From contig JABHIW010000114.1 in the NCBI GenBank assembly GCA_018670825.1, forward strand, positions 1-64,000: DNA of 64,000 nucleotides. The letters are read 5' to 3'. Source of the stretch: Candidatus Scalindua sp. Its GTDB lineage: Bacteria; Planctomycetota; Brocadiia; Brocadiales; Scalinduaceae. Of the stretch, positions 26,972 to 37,590 are shown in pieces. Position 1 is the stretch's first letter. Each line of letters starts with the position of its first letter. A program made the position numbers and the translations under genes. A model generated the notes under the pieces. The model saw only the letters and a program-made list of their open reading frames with translations, was not told the origin of the DNA and searched no databases.

Positions 26972-28987
26972 ATGAAAAATACGCAGAGCAAGTTTAAAAA
27001 TACTCTGGTCCTTGCCACATTTCTTGTATTATTGTTTACACCTGTCCTGGCTCAAAACGTATTCGCCGACGATGACCTTACAAGTTTGAGCCTTGAAGAT
27101 TTGATGAACATTAATGTCACGTCGGTATCCAAAAGACCGCAAAAACTAATAGATGCTGCTTCTGCAATCTATGTGATAACTCAGGAGGATATTCGGCGCT
27201 CCGGTGCAACTAATATTCCTGATGCACTGCGCAGAGTACCGGGTATACAAGTTGCACATATTAACGCGAATACATGGGCTATCACTTCGCGCGGACTTAA
27301 TAGCTTTTTATCCAATAAGTTATTGGTCCTTATTGATGGTCGCTCTGTGTATTCACCAATGTTCTCCGGAGTATACTGGGACGTTCAGGACACTCTACTC
27401 GAAGACATTGACCGTATTGAAGTAATACGTGGTCCCGGAGCTTCGCTTTGGGGTGACAATGCCGTCAATGGTGTTATTAACATTATTACTAAACATGCAG
27501 AAGATACACAAGGGGGCCTATTAAGTACCGGATATGGGAACGAACAACAGGGATTCGGCAACCTGAGATACGGAAGTAAAATTGGAAACGATGCATATTT
27601 TCGAGTTTACAGCAAATACTTTAATCGAGATAATGCGGTCGATGCATCTGGCAAAAAAACAGATGACAGCTGGTATGCTCAACGTGGTGGCTTTCGCATC
27701 GATTGGGATGTTAACAAACAAGACTCCTTAATCGTTCAGGGAGATATATATAATTCAAAATTTGGAGAATCTGTTGAGACGGTATCGTTGACTTCTCCTT
27801 TCTCAAATACTATTAACGATGACTCAGACTTTGCCGGTTGGAATGTATTGACACGGTGGAAGCATACGTTTTCTGACTCCTCAAATCTTGAACTTCAACT
27901 ATATTATGACCGGACGGAAAGGGAATCAATTACGCTGAGAGAAGATCGAGACACTTATGACCTTGATTTTCAGCATAGGTTTAAATTTGGAGAAAGACAG
28001 GACATTATGTGGGGACTTGGGTATCGTCTTACTCATGACAACATCAGGAATTCGTTTGATTTCTCCTTCAATCCGGATAACCGTGATATGTCTCTCTATA
28101 GCGGTTTTGTTCACGATGAAATCACACTGATTGAGGATAAACTACGGCTAACGGTTGGTTCAAAACTATCATACAATGTGTTTACCGGTTTAGAGATCCA
28201 ACCAAATGCTCGACTACTATGGAAACCGCTTGAACGCCATTCAACCTGGTTATCTTTGTCACGTGCAGTAAGGACTCCATCTCGTGCAGAAAATGATATT
28301 CGAATCAATCAAGAGGTGCTTTCATCCGGTGCGCTTGTGTCATTGTTTGGTGATCATGGCTTTGATTCCGAAGTACTTTATTCCTATGAACTGGGTTATC
28401 GTTTTGCTCCTTCAGATAATCTCTCTGTAGATCTTGCCTTGTATTATAGTAACTACGATAAGCTGCTCACCCTTGAGCCTGGCACGCCATATCTTGAAAC
28501 CTTACCGACACCGGCACATATAGTCGCTCCTTTTATTGGTAGAAACGAGATGGATGGAGAGGTTTTTGGTATGGAGATGGCTGTTGATTGGCGGCCCGTT
28601 GATTGGTGGCACTTGAAAGCGTCATATAGTTATCAACAGATACTAATGCATCTCAACAAAAGTAGTCTTGACACTACGTCAGAGAGTATTGAGGGGGCAA
28701 CTCCTCATAATATGTTCTTCTTAAGATCATCTTTCGATCTACCCGGGAATGTGGAGCTTGATTTGTCACCTCGCTATACTGATACTCTTCCTTCTGTGAA
28801 AGTTGACAGTTTTGTGGAACTAGATGCACGCTTGGCCTGGAAACCATTTGAAAACTTGGAAATATCACTGATTGGTCAACACTTGCTTGACAATCACCAT
28901 CCGGAGTACAAACAAAGTGTGATTGTGTCAACCGGATCCACTGAAATCGAGCGCTCTGTTTTTTTTAAAATAGAATGGAGCTTCTGA
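26972..28987 (+). CDS. TonB-dependent outer-membrane receptor
   Basis: 671 residues with a signal peptide (to about residue 32). The plug domain (about 55-165) has SAIYVITQEDIRRSGATNIP, LRRVPGIQV, LVLIDGRSVY and IDRIEVIRGPGASLWGDNAV; the barrel ends in aromatic WSF. The N-terminal SLSLEDLMNINVTSVSKR is typical of receptors found with YfiR and sensor kinases, which is exactly the arrangement here. Substrate unknown; no N-terminal signalling (STN) domain. First complete gene of the TonB receptor-YfiR-kinase cluster. Confidence 0.92.
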   Translation: MKNTQSKFKNTLVLATFLVLLFTPVLAQNVFADDDLTSLSLEDLMNINVTSVSKRPQKLIDAASAIYVITQEDIRRSGATNIPDALRRVPGIQVAHINANTWAITSRGLNSFLSNKLLVLIDGRSVYSPMFSGVYWDVQDTLLEDIDRIEVIRGPGASLWGDNAVNGVINIITKHAEDTQGGLLSTGYGNEQQGFGNLRYGSKIGNDAYFRVYSKYFNRDNAVDASGKKTDDSWYAQRGGFRIDWDVNKQDSLIVQGDIYNSKFGESVETVSLTSPFSNTINDDSDFAGWNVLTRWKHTFSDSSNLELQLYYDRTERESITLREDRDTYDLDFQHRFKFGERQDIMWGLGYRLTHDNIRNSFDFSFNPDNRDMSLYSGFVHDEITLIEDKLRLTVGSKLSYNVFTGLEIQPNARLLWKPLERHSTWLSLSRAVRTPSRAENDIRINQEVLSSGALVSLFGDHGFDSEVLYSYELGYRFAPSDNLSVDLALYYSNYDKLLTLEPGTPYLETLPTPAHIVAPFIGRNEMDGEVFGMEMAVDWRPVDWWHLKASYSYQQILMHLNKSSLDTTSESIEGATPHNMFFLRSSFDLPGNVELDLSPRYTDTLPSVKVDSFVELDARLAWKPFENLEISLIGQHLLDNHHPEYKQSVIVSTGSTEIERSVFFKIEWSF

Positions 28988-29039
28988 TTTTTCTATAGAA
29001 CAAGAGTTGATATAAATAATTACAATCATTCGTAATTTG

Positions 29040-29618
29040 ATGTTTTATAAAATGTATTTATATACCAAAAACAAAATAACTTATATTAGCCTCATCATCA
29101 TTCTCATTTGCTACTGTATAGGTAATGGTGTCTCCAATACCTATGCAGCGCCGAAGAGTAAAGAATACTATGTCAAGGCCGCATTTCTATTAAACTTTGT
29201 TAAATTTATTGAGTGGCCTTCTCATGATCTTTCCGACACTTCCTCATCGTTAACCCTTTGTATCCTCGGTAATGACCCATTTGATGAAGCACTTAAGACT
29301 ATAGAAGATAAAATAGTCAAAAATAAGAAATTGGTTATTAAAAGATGCTCAAGGGTAGAGGATATTGGAGAGAGTCAAATCATATTTATCTGTACATCAG
29401 AAAGGAAAAAGCTACCAGAGATTCTTACAAAGATAAAAGATAGGCCGATATTAACGGTGGCAGAAACCAAAAACTTTTGTCAATCCGGTGGAATCGTAAA
29501 CTTCATAGTTATAAAGAATAAGGTTCGTTTTGAAATTAATGTAGATGTTGCAAAACGTTCAGGATTGAAAATAAGTTCAAAGCTCCTGAAGCTCGCAAAA
29601 ATTATTAAAGAAAGGTAG
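29040..29618 (+). CDS. YfiR-family (DUF4154) periplasmic protein
   Basis: 192 residues from ATG 29040; a TTG at 29037 directly precedes it. An N-terminal hydrophobic segment ([14 protein letters not shown]) exports it. The family signature is clear: [56 protein letters not shown] and [20 protein letters not shown]. In Pseudomonas, YfiR represses a membrane diguanylate cyclase from the periplasm. Here the membrane partner would be the hybrid kinase, whose start lies 9 bases on. Confidence 0.9.
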   Translation: MFYKMYLYTKNKITYISLIIILICYCIGNGVSNTYAAPKSKEYYVKAAFLLNFVKFIEWPSHDLSDTSSSLTLCILGNDPFDEALKTIEDKIVKNKKLVIKRCSRVEDIGESQIIFICTSERKKLPEILTKIKDRPILTVAETKNFCQSGGIVNFIVIKNKVRFEINVDVAKRSGLKISSKLLKLAKIIKER

Positions 29619-29626
29619 TTTTCATT

Positions 29627-32284
29627 TTGAGATTTCGAGATTTTTCTATAAAGCATAAACTTTCATTGATCACAATGCTGGTATGCAGCATTGTATTACT
29701 GATAACCTCTGCAATATATATAATCAATGACATTATAACACTCAAAAAGACAATTGCAGAAAAACTATTTATCATTTCAAAAGTAATAGGTTCAAATAGT
29801 ACAGCAGCATTATCTTTTGAAGATGAAGATGCTGCTGTTGAAATTCTTGCTTCTTTAAGTGAAGAGCCTCATGTTCTCTCTGCGATTCTCTACGATAAGG
29901 AAGGAAATGTATTTGTTAAATATCTTAGTAATGGCCCCAACTGGGATTCACTAGCACTTCGTAGGATGAATGATATCTCGCAGAGTGAAGAGAAATTAAA
30001 GGATTTTCAATTTGAACACGTGGTAAAACTAAGCGGAGTTTTGACTATAGAACAGGATATGGGCCCTATCAAGTTGGAAAGAGGTACTCCGGCTCGACGT
30101 ACTACTAAGATGGTGTCTCATGAGCCAAAAGGTAGAAACGTACACCAGGGATCAAAACATTTTTTAGAAATGGAACACCATTTTTGGGACAGTCACACGA
30201 AATTACCAGAAAATTTTGAAAGTAGTTATACATTCTGGAAAGATCACCTGGATACGCTTCATAGTATTTCTCTCGATGGAGAAAAAATTGGTGCCATTAG
30301 CCTACAGTATAGTCTAGAGGAACTGTACTCCCTTATAAACTGGTATATTATTACCGGTGGAATTGTTCTTATTATTTCGTTAACTATTACCTATTTTCTT
30401 TCTTTACGATTCCAGATTTTGATATCCAGACCAATATTACATCTGATTAAGACTATGAAAGAGATTTCTGATAAGAAAAACTACTCTATCAGGGTAACAA
30501 GTGAGAGAAAGGATGAGTTTGGTATCCTTACTGATAGCTTTAATGATATGTTGGGACAGATATATAGTCGTGATGAAGAGCTTGAAGGACATCAAAAAGA
30601 TCTTGAGAGAAAAATTGCCATTCGCACCGATGAATTGCACAAGGCTACTGAAAAAGCGATGACAATGGCACAGCAAGCCAAGGCCGCCAATACTGCCAAG
30701 AGTGTGTTTCTGGCCAACATGAGCCATGAAATAAGAACACCAATGAATGGTATAATGGGTATGACTGAATTTTTGTTAGAGACTAATCTGACTCATGAAC
30801 AGCGTGAACTTACTGATACCGTACGTGAAAGTACGGATGCTTTAATGACTATTATCAATGATATTCTGGACTTCTCCAAGATAGAGGCGGGAAAGCTGGA
30901 GCTGGATAATATTGACTTTGATCTATGCGTTACAGTGGAAAGTTCCTTTAATCTCTTTGCTGTTAAGGCAGACAAGAGTGGTCTCAGTTTTTCCTACTTT
31001 ATAGATCCGGAAGTTCCATCCATATTGAATGGTGATCCTGGAAGATTGAGACAAGTGATAAATAATTTCATTAGCAATGCAGTTAAATTTACTGAGAAAG
31101 GTGAAGTTGTTGTCAACGTGACACTGACAGAGGAAACAGATTCTGATGCTATTGTACGGTTCGCTGTACAAGATACCGGTATTGGTGTTCCTGCCAATCG
31201 TAAGGATCATTTGTTTAGGTCATTTACACAGGTAGATACTTCTACCACCAGAAAGTATGGTGGCACCGGACTTGGATTGGCGATTTCTAAACAGATTGCC
31301 GAGATGATGGGAGGACAAGTAGGTCTGGAAAGTGAAGAGGGCAGAGGGTCTACTTTCTGGTTTACGGCGGTACTGAAAAAATCGCCTTCTGGGCAGCAAC
31401 GTGTTCCATTAGACTTGGGAGATATCAAGAATCTATACGTACTGGTTGTAGATGACAACGATACAAATCGCAACATTCTAAGGAAATATCTCGAATCATG
31501 GCATTGCCGGGTTGAGGAAGCTGTCTCTGCTGAGGAAGCCATGAAGAGATTGTTTAATGCTGTTAAAAGAAATGACCCATTTCAGATTGCCTTGATTGAT
31601 TTTTGTATGCCTGAGATGGATGGAAGCTCACTTTGTAGAAAGATCAAGGCAGAACAACAATTCAAGGATTTAGTCATTGTAATGCTGACGTCACTCAGTA
31701 ACCGAGGGGATACTGAGCATTATAAAAAATTGGGATTTGCGGCATATCTGCACAAACCCGTAAAGCAGTCACAATTGTTTGATTGCCTCAGGATAGTTGC
31801 GGATGAATCTGCAGGCATTGAGAATGAGCCATCCAGGCAAATAGTTACGCAGAATTATATATCTGAGGGCCATAAGCAACATGTTCGTATACTTCTGGTA
31901 GAGGACAATATCATTAATCAGAGGGTTGTCTTGCGTATTCTGGAGAATAAGCTTGGATATCATGTTGATGTTGCTAATAACGGAAAAGAGGCTATTGAGC
32001 GTCTGGAGGGGTTTGATTATGACCTGGTAGTGATGGACTGTCTGATGCCGGAGATGGACGGTTACGAGGCTACTCGCAAAATACGTGATAAGAGTTCACA
32101 TGTTAAGGACCATAACATACAGATAATAGCCATAACTGCCAATGCCATGGAAGGAGATAGGGAAAAGTGTCTTGAAGCTGGCATGGATGATTACGTTGCC
32201 AAACCGATCAGCACAAAGAAACTGGAAGATGCAATAAACAGGAACCTGGGTAACGACAAAAAAAAGAACTTACCACCAGTATAG
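29627..32284 (+). CDS. hybrid sensor histidine kinase with two receiver domains
   Basis: 885 residues, TTG start. TM1 about 14-36, a periplasmic sensor region (37-235) rich in charged residues, TM2 about 237-262, HAMP, then HisKA with the phospho-accepting His367 in [13 protein letters not shown]. HATPase_c ([36 protein letters not shown]) follows, and two receivers with Asp658 and Asp804. No Hpt domain and no DNA-binding output, so phosphate must pass to a separate partner absent from the window, apart from the broken receiver at 26.65 kb. Probably controlled by the YfiR protein encoded just upstream. Confidence 0.93.
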   Translation: MRFRDFSIKHKLSLITMLVCSIVLLITSAIYIINDIITLKKTIAEKLFIISKVIGSNSTAALSFEDEDAAVEILASLSEEPHVLSAILYDKEGNVFVKYLSNGPNWDSLALRRMNDISQSEEKLKDFQFEHVVKLSGVLTIEQDMGPIKLERGTPARRTTKMVSHEPKGRNVHQGSKHFLEMEHHFWDSHTKLPENFESSYTFWKDHLDTLHSISLDGEKIGAISLQYSLEELYSLINWYIITGGIVLIISLTITYFLSLRFQILISRPILHLIKTMKEISDKKNYSIRVTSERKDEFGILTDSFNDMLGQIYSRDEELEGHQKDLERKIAIRTDELHKATEKAMTMAQQAKAANTAKSVFLANMSHEIRTPMNGIMGMTEFLLETNLTHEQRELTDTVRESTDALMTIINDILDFSKIEAGKLELDNIDFDLCVTVESSFNLFAVKADKSGLSFSYFIDPEVPSILNGDPGRLRQVINNFISNAVKFTEKGEVVVNVTLTEETDSDAIVRFAVQDTGIGVPANRKDHLFRSFTQVDTSTTRKYGGTGLGLAISKQIAEMMGGQVGLESEEGRGSTFWFTAVLKKSPSGQQRVPLDLGDIKNLYVLVVDDNDTNRNILRKYLESWHCRVEEAVSAEEAMKRLFNAVKRNDPFQIALIDFCMPEMDGSSLCRKIKAEQQFKDLVIVMLTSLSNRGDTEHYKKLGFAAYLHKPVKQSQLFDCLRIVADESAGIENEPSRQIVTQNYISEGHKQHVRILLVEDNIINQRVVLRILENKLGYHVDVANNGKEAIERLEGFDYDLVVMDCLMPEMDGYEATRKIRDKSSHVKDHNIQIIAITANAMEGDREKCLEAGMDDYVAKPISTKKLEDAINRNLGNDKKKNLPPV

Positions 32285-32456
32285 CTGGCGGTTTAATTTA
32301 TTAGTTATAGTAATAATTTTATCATGTAGTCAGGGTGAACGAGCTTCTAGATATCAGAGAAAGACACTTGAGTATGACAAAAATTTTATGCGCAAATTTA
32401 TAACCGGACACTACTGATATTTACTAAACCATTGTAGATAATACAATGGTTTACAA

Positions 32457-32472
32457 TGGCACAATAATTGCT
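32457..32472 (+). promoter_or_regulatory. sigma-54 promoter of the second TonB receptor gene
   Basis: TGGCACAATAATTGCT matches TGGCAC-N5-TTGCT at every consensus position, with GG-N10-GC spacing. It ends 45 bases before the ATG at 32517. Transcription would need an enhancer-binding activator; none is in the window. Confidence 0.75.
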
Positions 32473-32516
32473 ATTTTAACAAGTGTTTTTTTACATATAA
32501 ATCGAGCTACTTATTA

Positions 32517-34550
32517 ATGGTATACAGAATTACAGTTGGTTACATTATTTCTATCTGCATCTCCAGTATGCTCATACTCTTATCTTGTGATATAGCAAGA
32601 GCGAAATCTGAGGATATAGATTTGACAGAACTTGACATAAGCGATCTTATGGAGATAGAGGTGGAAACAACTTCCGCTAGAAGGGAATTAAAGGTAACAG
32701 AGTCGCCTTCTACCACGTCAATCATTTCAAGAGAAGATATTGAAAATTCATGGGCTACAAATATTCCTGATCTCCTTAGAAATACCCTCGGTATTGATGT
32801 AATTGGTATTTACAGCGGAGCACACATGGTCAGCCTCAGGGGTTCAAATCCATTCTCCTCGCTGAAGGTTGCAATACTAATAGACGGGCAGCTGCTGGAA
32901 CCACTTATGTATGGTACAGCCGTTTGGAATCAATTACCTGTTCCCATAAATGATATTGAAAGAATTGAAGTGGTACGCTCACCTGGTGTTTTGTATGGTG
33001 CAAATGCATTTCATGGGCTTGTCAATATCATCACTAAATCTCCGACGGAAAAGGCCACACACACCGTTTCAACCACTGGAGGAGAAATAGAAACTTTTAT
33101 CGGTACAGCACAAACATCAGGGAAAATTGGTCGGTTCGGGTACCGTGTCAGTTTGGAAAAATATCAAGCGGATGAATATCCTAAGGAAGAGGATAAATAC
33201 AAATTTGACCGTACCTCTGACAGACACGCCACAGGCAACGCATTATTAAATTATACCAGCAAAGATGGAACTTCCGTTACCACTGCAACTCTTGCTGATA
33301 ATCGTTATCATCACTGGGATCGGTTACCTGACCGTCTATGTGAAACATATGTTCAGGGTGACCACAGGTATGCACGTTTAAAGTACAAAAAAAATCTTTC
33401 AGATGAGTCAAATTATGAGATTAGCCTAAACCATAATTTCAGCTCTTTTGAACTGACTAATAATAGGGCACGGATAGCTGACCCCTTTGTTCCTGATTTA
33501 CATAAAAGTAAGAGTTCTCTCTTATTTCAGCACTCATTACCTTTTATGGAGAGGCATTATTTTGTCTGGGGATCACAGGCAACGCTTGAGAAAACGAGAG
33601 ACAGAGGTGAAAATGATTTTATGAGAGACGACATGAACAGAGGGCTCTATGGGTTCTATTTACAGGATCAAATATCTCTAACAGATAACTTAAAATTGTT
33701 TATCGGTGGTCGTGTTTCACATCATTATGTAACTGATTTCAACGTTTCTTCTTCTGCTAACCTGGTCTACACATTTAATGCATGGCACACGATACGTCTG
33801 TCAGCTACACGAGTTGTGCGTGAGCCCAATATTTATGAAACGTATATGAACTACGCTCAACCCAGTGGTGTAAGTGGTAAGGTTGGCTGGTATAAAGGTA
33901 ATACCGATCTGGATGCCGAGATCAACCACGCACTTGAATTGGGTTATCAATTCCAAAAACCGGGAATAAAATTTGAGGCAGTGGGGTTCATATATGATAC
34001 AAAAGATATAATCGAGAATCGACATACCGGCAATGCTACGGTTAATGGTGTTTTTCTGCCGGTAATGCAGTTTTTCAACATGACAGACACAAGAGTTGTT
34101 GGGGTGGAAGTTGGTGGAGAGTGGGCTCTTAATGACAAACTGAAATTCACTTTAAACACATCCTTTCAATCACTTGATAGCGACAGCCACATTCCTACTC
34201 ACTCTGAAGGCAGAATGGGAGACGGGTATGCACCGGAATGGAAGGTAAACGCTGGTGTCGATTATCAACTCAATAGTAAGTTGCGGGGAACATTATTTAT
34301 GAATTATGTAGACGATGTAGTTTGGGAAAGACCAGTATGGAAGTCCTCAACAGGAGCGGAATCAATTGCGACTCCAAGCGAGGGCAGTTACAATACCGTG
34401 AATCTAAATATTGCCTGGAAGCCTATTGATCGCGTGAAGATCTCATTCAAAGCTTTCAATTTGCTTGACACCCAACATATGGAATGGGCACCAGTTGCAT
34501 CTAGTTTCAATTCAAGAAGAGCATTAATCAATATTACCTTTAACTTCTAA
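32517..34550 (+). CDS. second TonB-dependent outer-membrane receptor
   Basis: 677 residues. Signal peptide to about residue 28, then LTELDISDLMEIEVETTSAR, plug motifs SIISREDIENSWATNIP, VAILIDGQLL, IERIEVVRSPGVLYGANAFHG, and a barrel ending in Phe (INITFNF). It resembles the receptor at 27.0 kb in plan but is clearly diverged, so not a recent duplicate. The perfect sigma-54 promoter makes it a separate transcript. Substrate not deducible. Confidence 0.92.
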   Translation: MVYRITVGYIISICISSMLILLSCDIARAKSEDIDLTELDISDLMEIEVETTSARRELKVTESPSTTSIISREDIENSWATNIPDLLRNTLGIDVIGIYSGAHMVSLRGSNPFSSLKVAILIDGQLLEPLMYGTAVWNQLPVPINDIERIEVVRSPGVLYGANAFHGLVNIITKSPTEKATHTVSTTGGEIETFIGTAQTSGKIGRFGYRVSLEKYQADEYPKEEDKYKFDRTSDRHATGNALLNYTSKDGTSVTTATLADNRYHHWDRLPDRLCETYVQGDHRYARLKYKKNLSDESNYEISLNHNFSSFELTNNRARIADPFVPDLHKSKSSLLFQHSLPFMERHYFVWGSQATLEKTRDRGENDFMRDDMNRGLYGFYLQDQISLTDNLKLFIGGRVSHHYVTDFNVSSSANLVYTFNAWHTIRLSATRVVREPNIYETYMNYAQPSGVSGKVGWYKGNTDLDAEINHALELGYQFQKPGIKFEAVGFIYDTKDIIENRHTGNATVNGVFLPVMQFFNMTDTRVVGVEVGGEWALNDKLKFTLNTSFQSLDSDSHIPTHSEGRMGDGYAPEWKVNAGVDYQLNSKLRGTLFMNYVDDVVWERPVWKSSTGAESIATPSEGSYNTVNLNIAWKPIDRVKISFKAFNLLDTQHMEWAPVASSFNSRRALINITFNF

Positions 34551-34618
34551 TGAAATACAGACGGTAATTAAGCAGTACTTTTTATTGTCAGAGTGTATTT
34601 GCCTTGTTATGTGTGTTT

Positions 34619-34843
34619 TTATTTCTGTTTAAGAATTTCTTTGATTTCACTCAATTCCTTTTCCAGCTTCTGGCTGTGAACACAGTTTTTGTAAGACATT
34701 ATAATCAATTTTACTGAAATCAAAAAGACGCCAGCTTCTAATAAAAGATCATGCGTAAAACCTTTGGTAAATAATGCAACACCAAAAAGTATAAGGGTAA
34801 TTATTATGATGAATACGGATCCCGTATCGATATTTTTTATCAT
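34619..34843 (-). CDS. small membrane protein with coiled-coil tail
   Basis: 74 residues: two hydrophobic helices (VFIIIITLILFGVALF and LLLEAGVFLISVKLIIMSY) and a charged coiled-coil tail, LEKELSEIKEILKQK. No family recognised. It lies 53 bases downstream of glgC on the same strand and may be its operon partner. AGGTCAA-type spacing before the ATG is weak. Confidence 0.6.
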   Translation of the reverse strand: MIKNIDTGSVFIIIITLILFGVALFTKGFTHDLLLEAGVFLISVKLIIMSYKNCVHSQKLEKELSEIKEILKQK

Positions 34844-34896
34844 TAAATTGACCTCATATTTTCAAACCTACTAAAAAGTTTTATAGCTTATTTATG

Positions 34897-36183
34897 TCAA
34901 ATAATAGTCCCATCGGGGATTACAGCTCCTTTTTCAACGACGACAATACCGTCCTTTATCACATATCCTTCTCCTTCTGAATCGTCTAGTTTCTTCTGAT
35001 TGATAATCTTCACATCATTCCCTATATAAGCATTCTTATCAATAATTGCCCGTTCAATGATACAGTTGCTCCCAATACCCATCTGTATCCGTTTCTCTTT
35101 CTTGATTTCATTCGTTTCATAAAAATCGGCTCCCATAATAATAGAGTCTGTGATGATTGTGTTTTTTTTAATTACACTTCGCACTCCAATGACAGATCGG
35201 TTAATAGATACGTTGTGAACAATACATCCGTCAGAAATGAGTGAGTCTCGAATATCACACTGTTCTAACCGTGAAGGGGGTAAGAATAACGGTTGCGCAT
35301 AAATAGGATATTCCGTGTCGTAAAACGTCATCTGTGGAGAAGGAGATGCCAGACTAAGATTGGCTTCGTAAAATGCCCGTATTGTACCAATATCTTCCCA
35401 ATAATCCTTATGGAAGAAACCGGTCAGCTTTTTTTCTCCGAGTAGGCTGGGGATAATATGCTTTCCAAAATCAGGCTCATCTGTGCTTTCCATAAGCTCA
35501 CAGAGATAATCTTTCGAAAACACATAGATTCCCATATTGGCCAATACATAATCTTTGTCTGCGTTCAACCCTTCAGACTGTTTAACTGATGAGGGGACAT
35601 AATATGATTCAATTAGTGAAGCATCTTTTGGCTTCTCGGTAAATGCATTGATATCTCCTTTATCATCTACTCTGGCAAGACCAAATTCTGATGCCTTCTC
35701 TTTGTCTACAACAGTCAGTGCGATGGTAACATCCGCTCGGCTCTCCTCATGCTTTGCAATAATCATCTTATAGTCCATTTTGTATAATTGATCACCTGAA
35801 AGGATCAGGCAATATTCAACATTCATGTCTGCTGAAATGTGTCTGATATTTTTCCTTATGGCATCTGCAGTTCCCTGTAACCACTCTTTGTTCTCCATGC
35901 TCTGTTCAGCAGCAAGGATACGTATATATCCACGGGAGAAATGATCGAATTTATAGGTTTCGTAAACGCTTCTATTAAGGGACTCTGAATTAAATTGGGT
36001 GATGACAAAAATCTTTTTTATTCCTGAATTAATACAATTGCTTACCGGAATGTCAACAAGCCGGTATTTTCCTCCAAGCGGGACAGCAGGTTTTGACCTC
36101 TCTTTTGTTAAAGGATACAGTCTTGTCCCTTTTCCTCCTCCCAGAATAACTCCAGCTACATGGTTCATGTTTATATTGCTCAT
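34897..36183 (-). CDS. glgC: glucose-1-phosphate adenylyltransferase
   Basis: 428 residues, full length. N-terminal nucleotidyltransferase motif GVILGGGKGTRLYPLTKERS, KPAVPLGGKYRLVDIPVSNC, the catalytic-region LILSGDQLYKMDY, FTEKPKD, and a C-terminal left-handed beta-helix (NAYIGNDVKI). It makes ADP-glucose for glycogen and is normally allosterically controlled. AAAGGAG precedes the start. About 142 bases upstream lies the element shared with the phosphate porin, suggesting induction under phosphate limitation. Other glg genes are not in the window. Confidence 0.95.
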   Translation of the reverse strand: MSNINMNHVAGVILGGGKGTRLYPLTKERSKPAVPLGGKYRLVDIPVSNCINSGIKKIFVITQFNSESLNRSVYETYKFDHFSRGYIRILAAEQSMENKEWLQGTADAIRKNIRHISADMNVEYCLILSGDQLYKMDYKMIIAKHEESRADVTIALTVVDKEKASEFGLARVDDKGDINAFTEKPKDASLIESYYVPSSVKQSEGLNADKDYVLANMGIYVFSKDYLCELMESTDEPDFGKHIIPSLLGEKKLTGFFHKDYWEDIGTIRAFYEANLSLASPSPQMTFYDTEYPIYAQPLFLPPSRLEQCDIRDSLISDGCIVHNVSINRSVIGVRSVIKKNTIITDSIIMGADFYETNEIKKEKRIQMGIGSNCIIERAIIDKNAYIGNDVKIINQKKLDDSEGEGYVIKDGIVVVEKGAVIPDGTII

Positions 36184-36324
36184 CGCTCTGCTCCTTTCAC
36201 TCCAATAACGTTAGATTATAGAATGAAATTAAACATTTACGGGAAAAGTTCAACAAAATTATTTACCACTCTGAAAAAACTTTTGTATCCAGTCCCTGCT
36301 CTCTTCTCTCTCCATTCTATCATA

Positions 36325-36390
36325 TTCAGGTTAAATATTACGGTTGTATTGTTAATAGAGTATAAGGAAATTGTTAATTTTTAGTTAAGT
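36325..36390 (-). promoter_or_regulatory. Pho-box-like promoter element of glgC
   Basis: Near-identical to the element ahead of the porin: shared words include ATATTACG, TTGTATTGTTAA, GAGTATAA and GAAATTGTTAATTTTT in the same order, orientation and spacing. TTAA occurs at 36374 and 36385, an 11-bp period. It lies about 142 bases from the glgC start, against about 132 for the porin. Confidence 0.65.
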
Positions 36391-36626
36391 ATCGGGAAGA
36401 ATAATTTAATATTATCTGGCCATTGTCTTAATATCATTTTAATAGTTATTTGCGATATTTGCAGTTGTATCTGGATATAATCCATTATTATATTTAAGGA
36501 ATTGAATAATGCCGTTTTGTGTGTAAAATACAACGTATATTATGAGAGAAATTAATAAGAAATACATTAATGGTTATGAGGCAGTTAAGCCAATTGCTTT
36601 ATCCATATAAAGAAAGGGTAATAACA

Positions 36627-37478
36627 GTGAAAATATCAGTAAATATAACAAAACATCTGGCTTTCCGTGGAGCTGAAGTTTTTTTGATGATGGCCCTGTT
36701 GGCATTGATCACTTTACCAACTTTTGCCCAGGAGGACTTGTGGGAGGAACTAAACGATCAAGCTGCTAAACTTTTACAAGAGCGGAGATATGCGGATGCA
36801 ATTAAAGTGTGTGAGGAAGCAATACAGGTTGCCACGGACACATTTACTCCTGACCATCCTTGTGTTGCCATTTCCAAAAACTTGCTGGGAACACTTTATT
36901 GGACTTATGGTAGATTCTCCGAAGCGGAACCTCTCTTTATGCAGGCTCTTCGGATTTATGAAAAGGGGCTTGGGTCGGACCATCCCAAAGTTGCTACAGT
37001 CCTGCAGAATTTAGCGGATATGTATCTGGCCCAGGACAGGTATGCTGAGGCAGGGCCCTTTTACCGGCAGGCTATTACAATATACGAGAATGCTTTTGGA
37101 CCGGAACATCCCAGTGTTGTGGCCGCATTGAACAGCCTGGGAGGACTCTTTCAAGATCAGGGTAAATACTCGGAAGCGTTACCGGTTTTCGAACGGGCGT
37201 TGAGAATCGAAGAAAAAACCCTTGGTCAAGATCATCCTGATATTGCTACGTCGCTGAATAATCTGGCAACACTTAATTTCTACCTCGGTGCAAACGAGAT
37301 GGCTGAGTCCCTTTATATACGGTCACTTGAAATATATGAAAACGCTTATGGTAAAGAACACCCTTTTGTTGCAACTGTGCTGGTTAACATGGTAGAGTTC
37401 TATGAAAAAACAGGAAGAAGAGGTGAAGCGGGAATATTCGCAGAAAGATTGAAACAAATTCAATCAAGGTATCAGTGA
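36627..37478 (+). CDS. exported tetratricopeptide-repeat protein
   Basis: 283 residues from a GTG at 36627 that follows AAAGGG and directly begins a good signal peptide (KISVNITKHLAF...LITLPTFAQ). An ATG at 36570 would add 19 residues in front. It holds about five 42-residue kinesin-light-chain-like TPR units, each with a phrase such as YAEAGPFYRQAITIYENAFG and EHPSVVAALNSLGGL. Probably a periplasmic protein-interaction scaffold; partner unknown. Divergent from glgC. Confidence 0.85.
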   Translation: MKISVNITKHLAFRGAEVFLMMALLALITLPTFAQEDLWEELNDQAAKLLQERRYADAIKVCEEAIQVATDTFTPDHPCVAISKNLLGTLYWTYGRFSEAEPLFMQALRIYEKGLGSDHPKVATVLQNLADMYLAQDRYAEAGPFYRQAITIYENAFGPEHPSVVAALNSLGGLFQDQGKYSEALPVFERALRIEEKTLGQDHPDIATSLNNLATLNFYLGANEMAESLYIRSLEIYENAYGKEHPFVATVLVNMVEFYEKTGRRGEAGIFAERLKQIQSRYQ

Positions 37479-37504
37479 GGGAAGTTTAAAGTGTGCTAAA
37501 GTGT

Positions 37505-37575
37505 AAAGTGCCTAAAGTTGCGTACCGATGTATAGTACCCAGACGGTAGAATTTTTTTTTTTACTTTAGGCACTT
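37505..37575. repeat. inverted repeat, dispersed AGTGCCTAAAG element
   Basis: AAGTGCCTAAAGT (37506-37518) and ACTTTAGGCACTT (37563-37575) form a 13-bp perfect stem, with a T11 run before the second arm. The CACTTTAGGCACTTCAAACTTG word recurs at 45048-45082. It may end the TPR transcript and the convergent DUF5661-like one. Confidence 0.65.
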
Positions 37576-37590
37576 CAAACTTGTTTGCAG

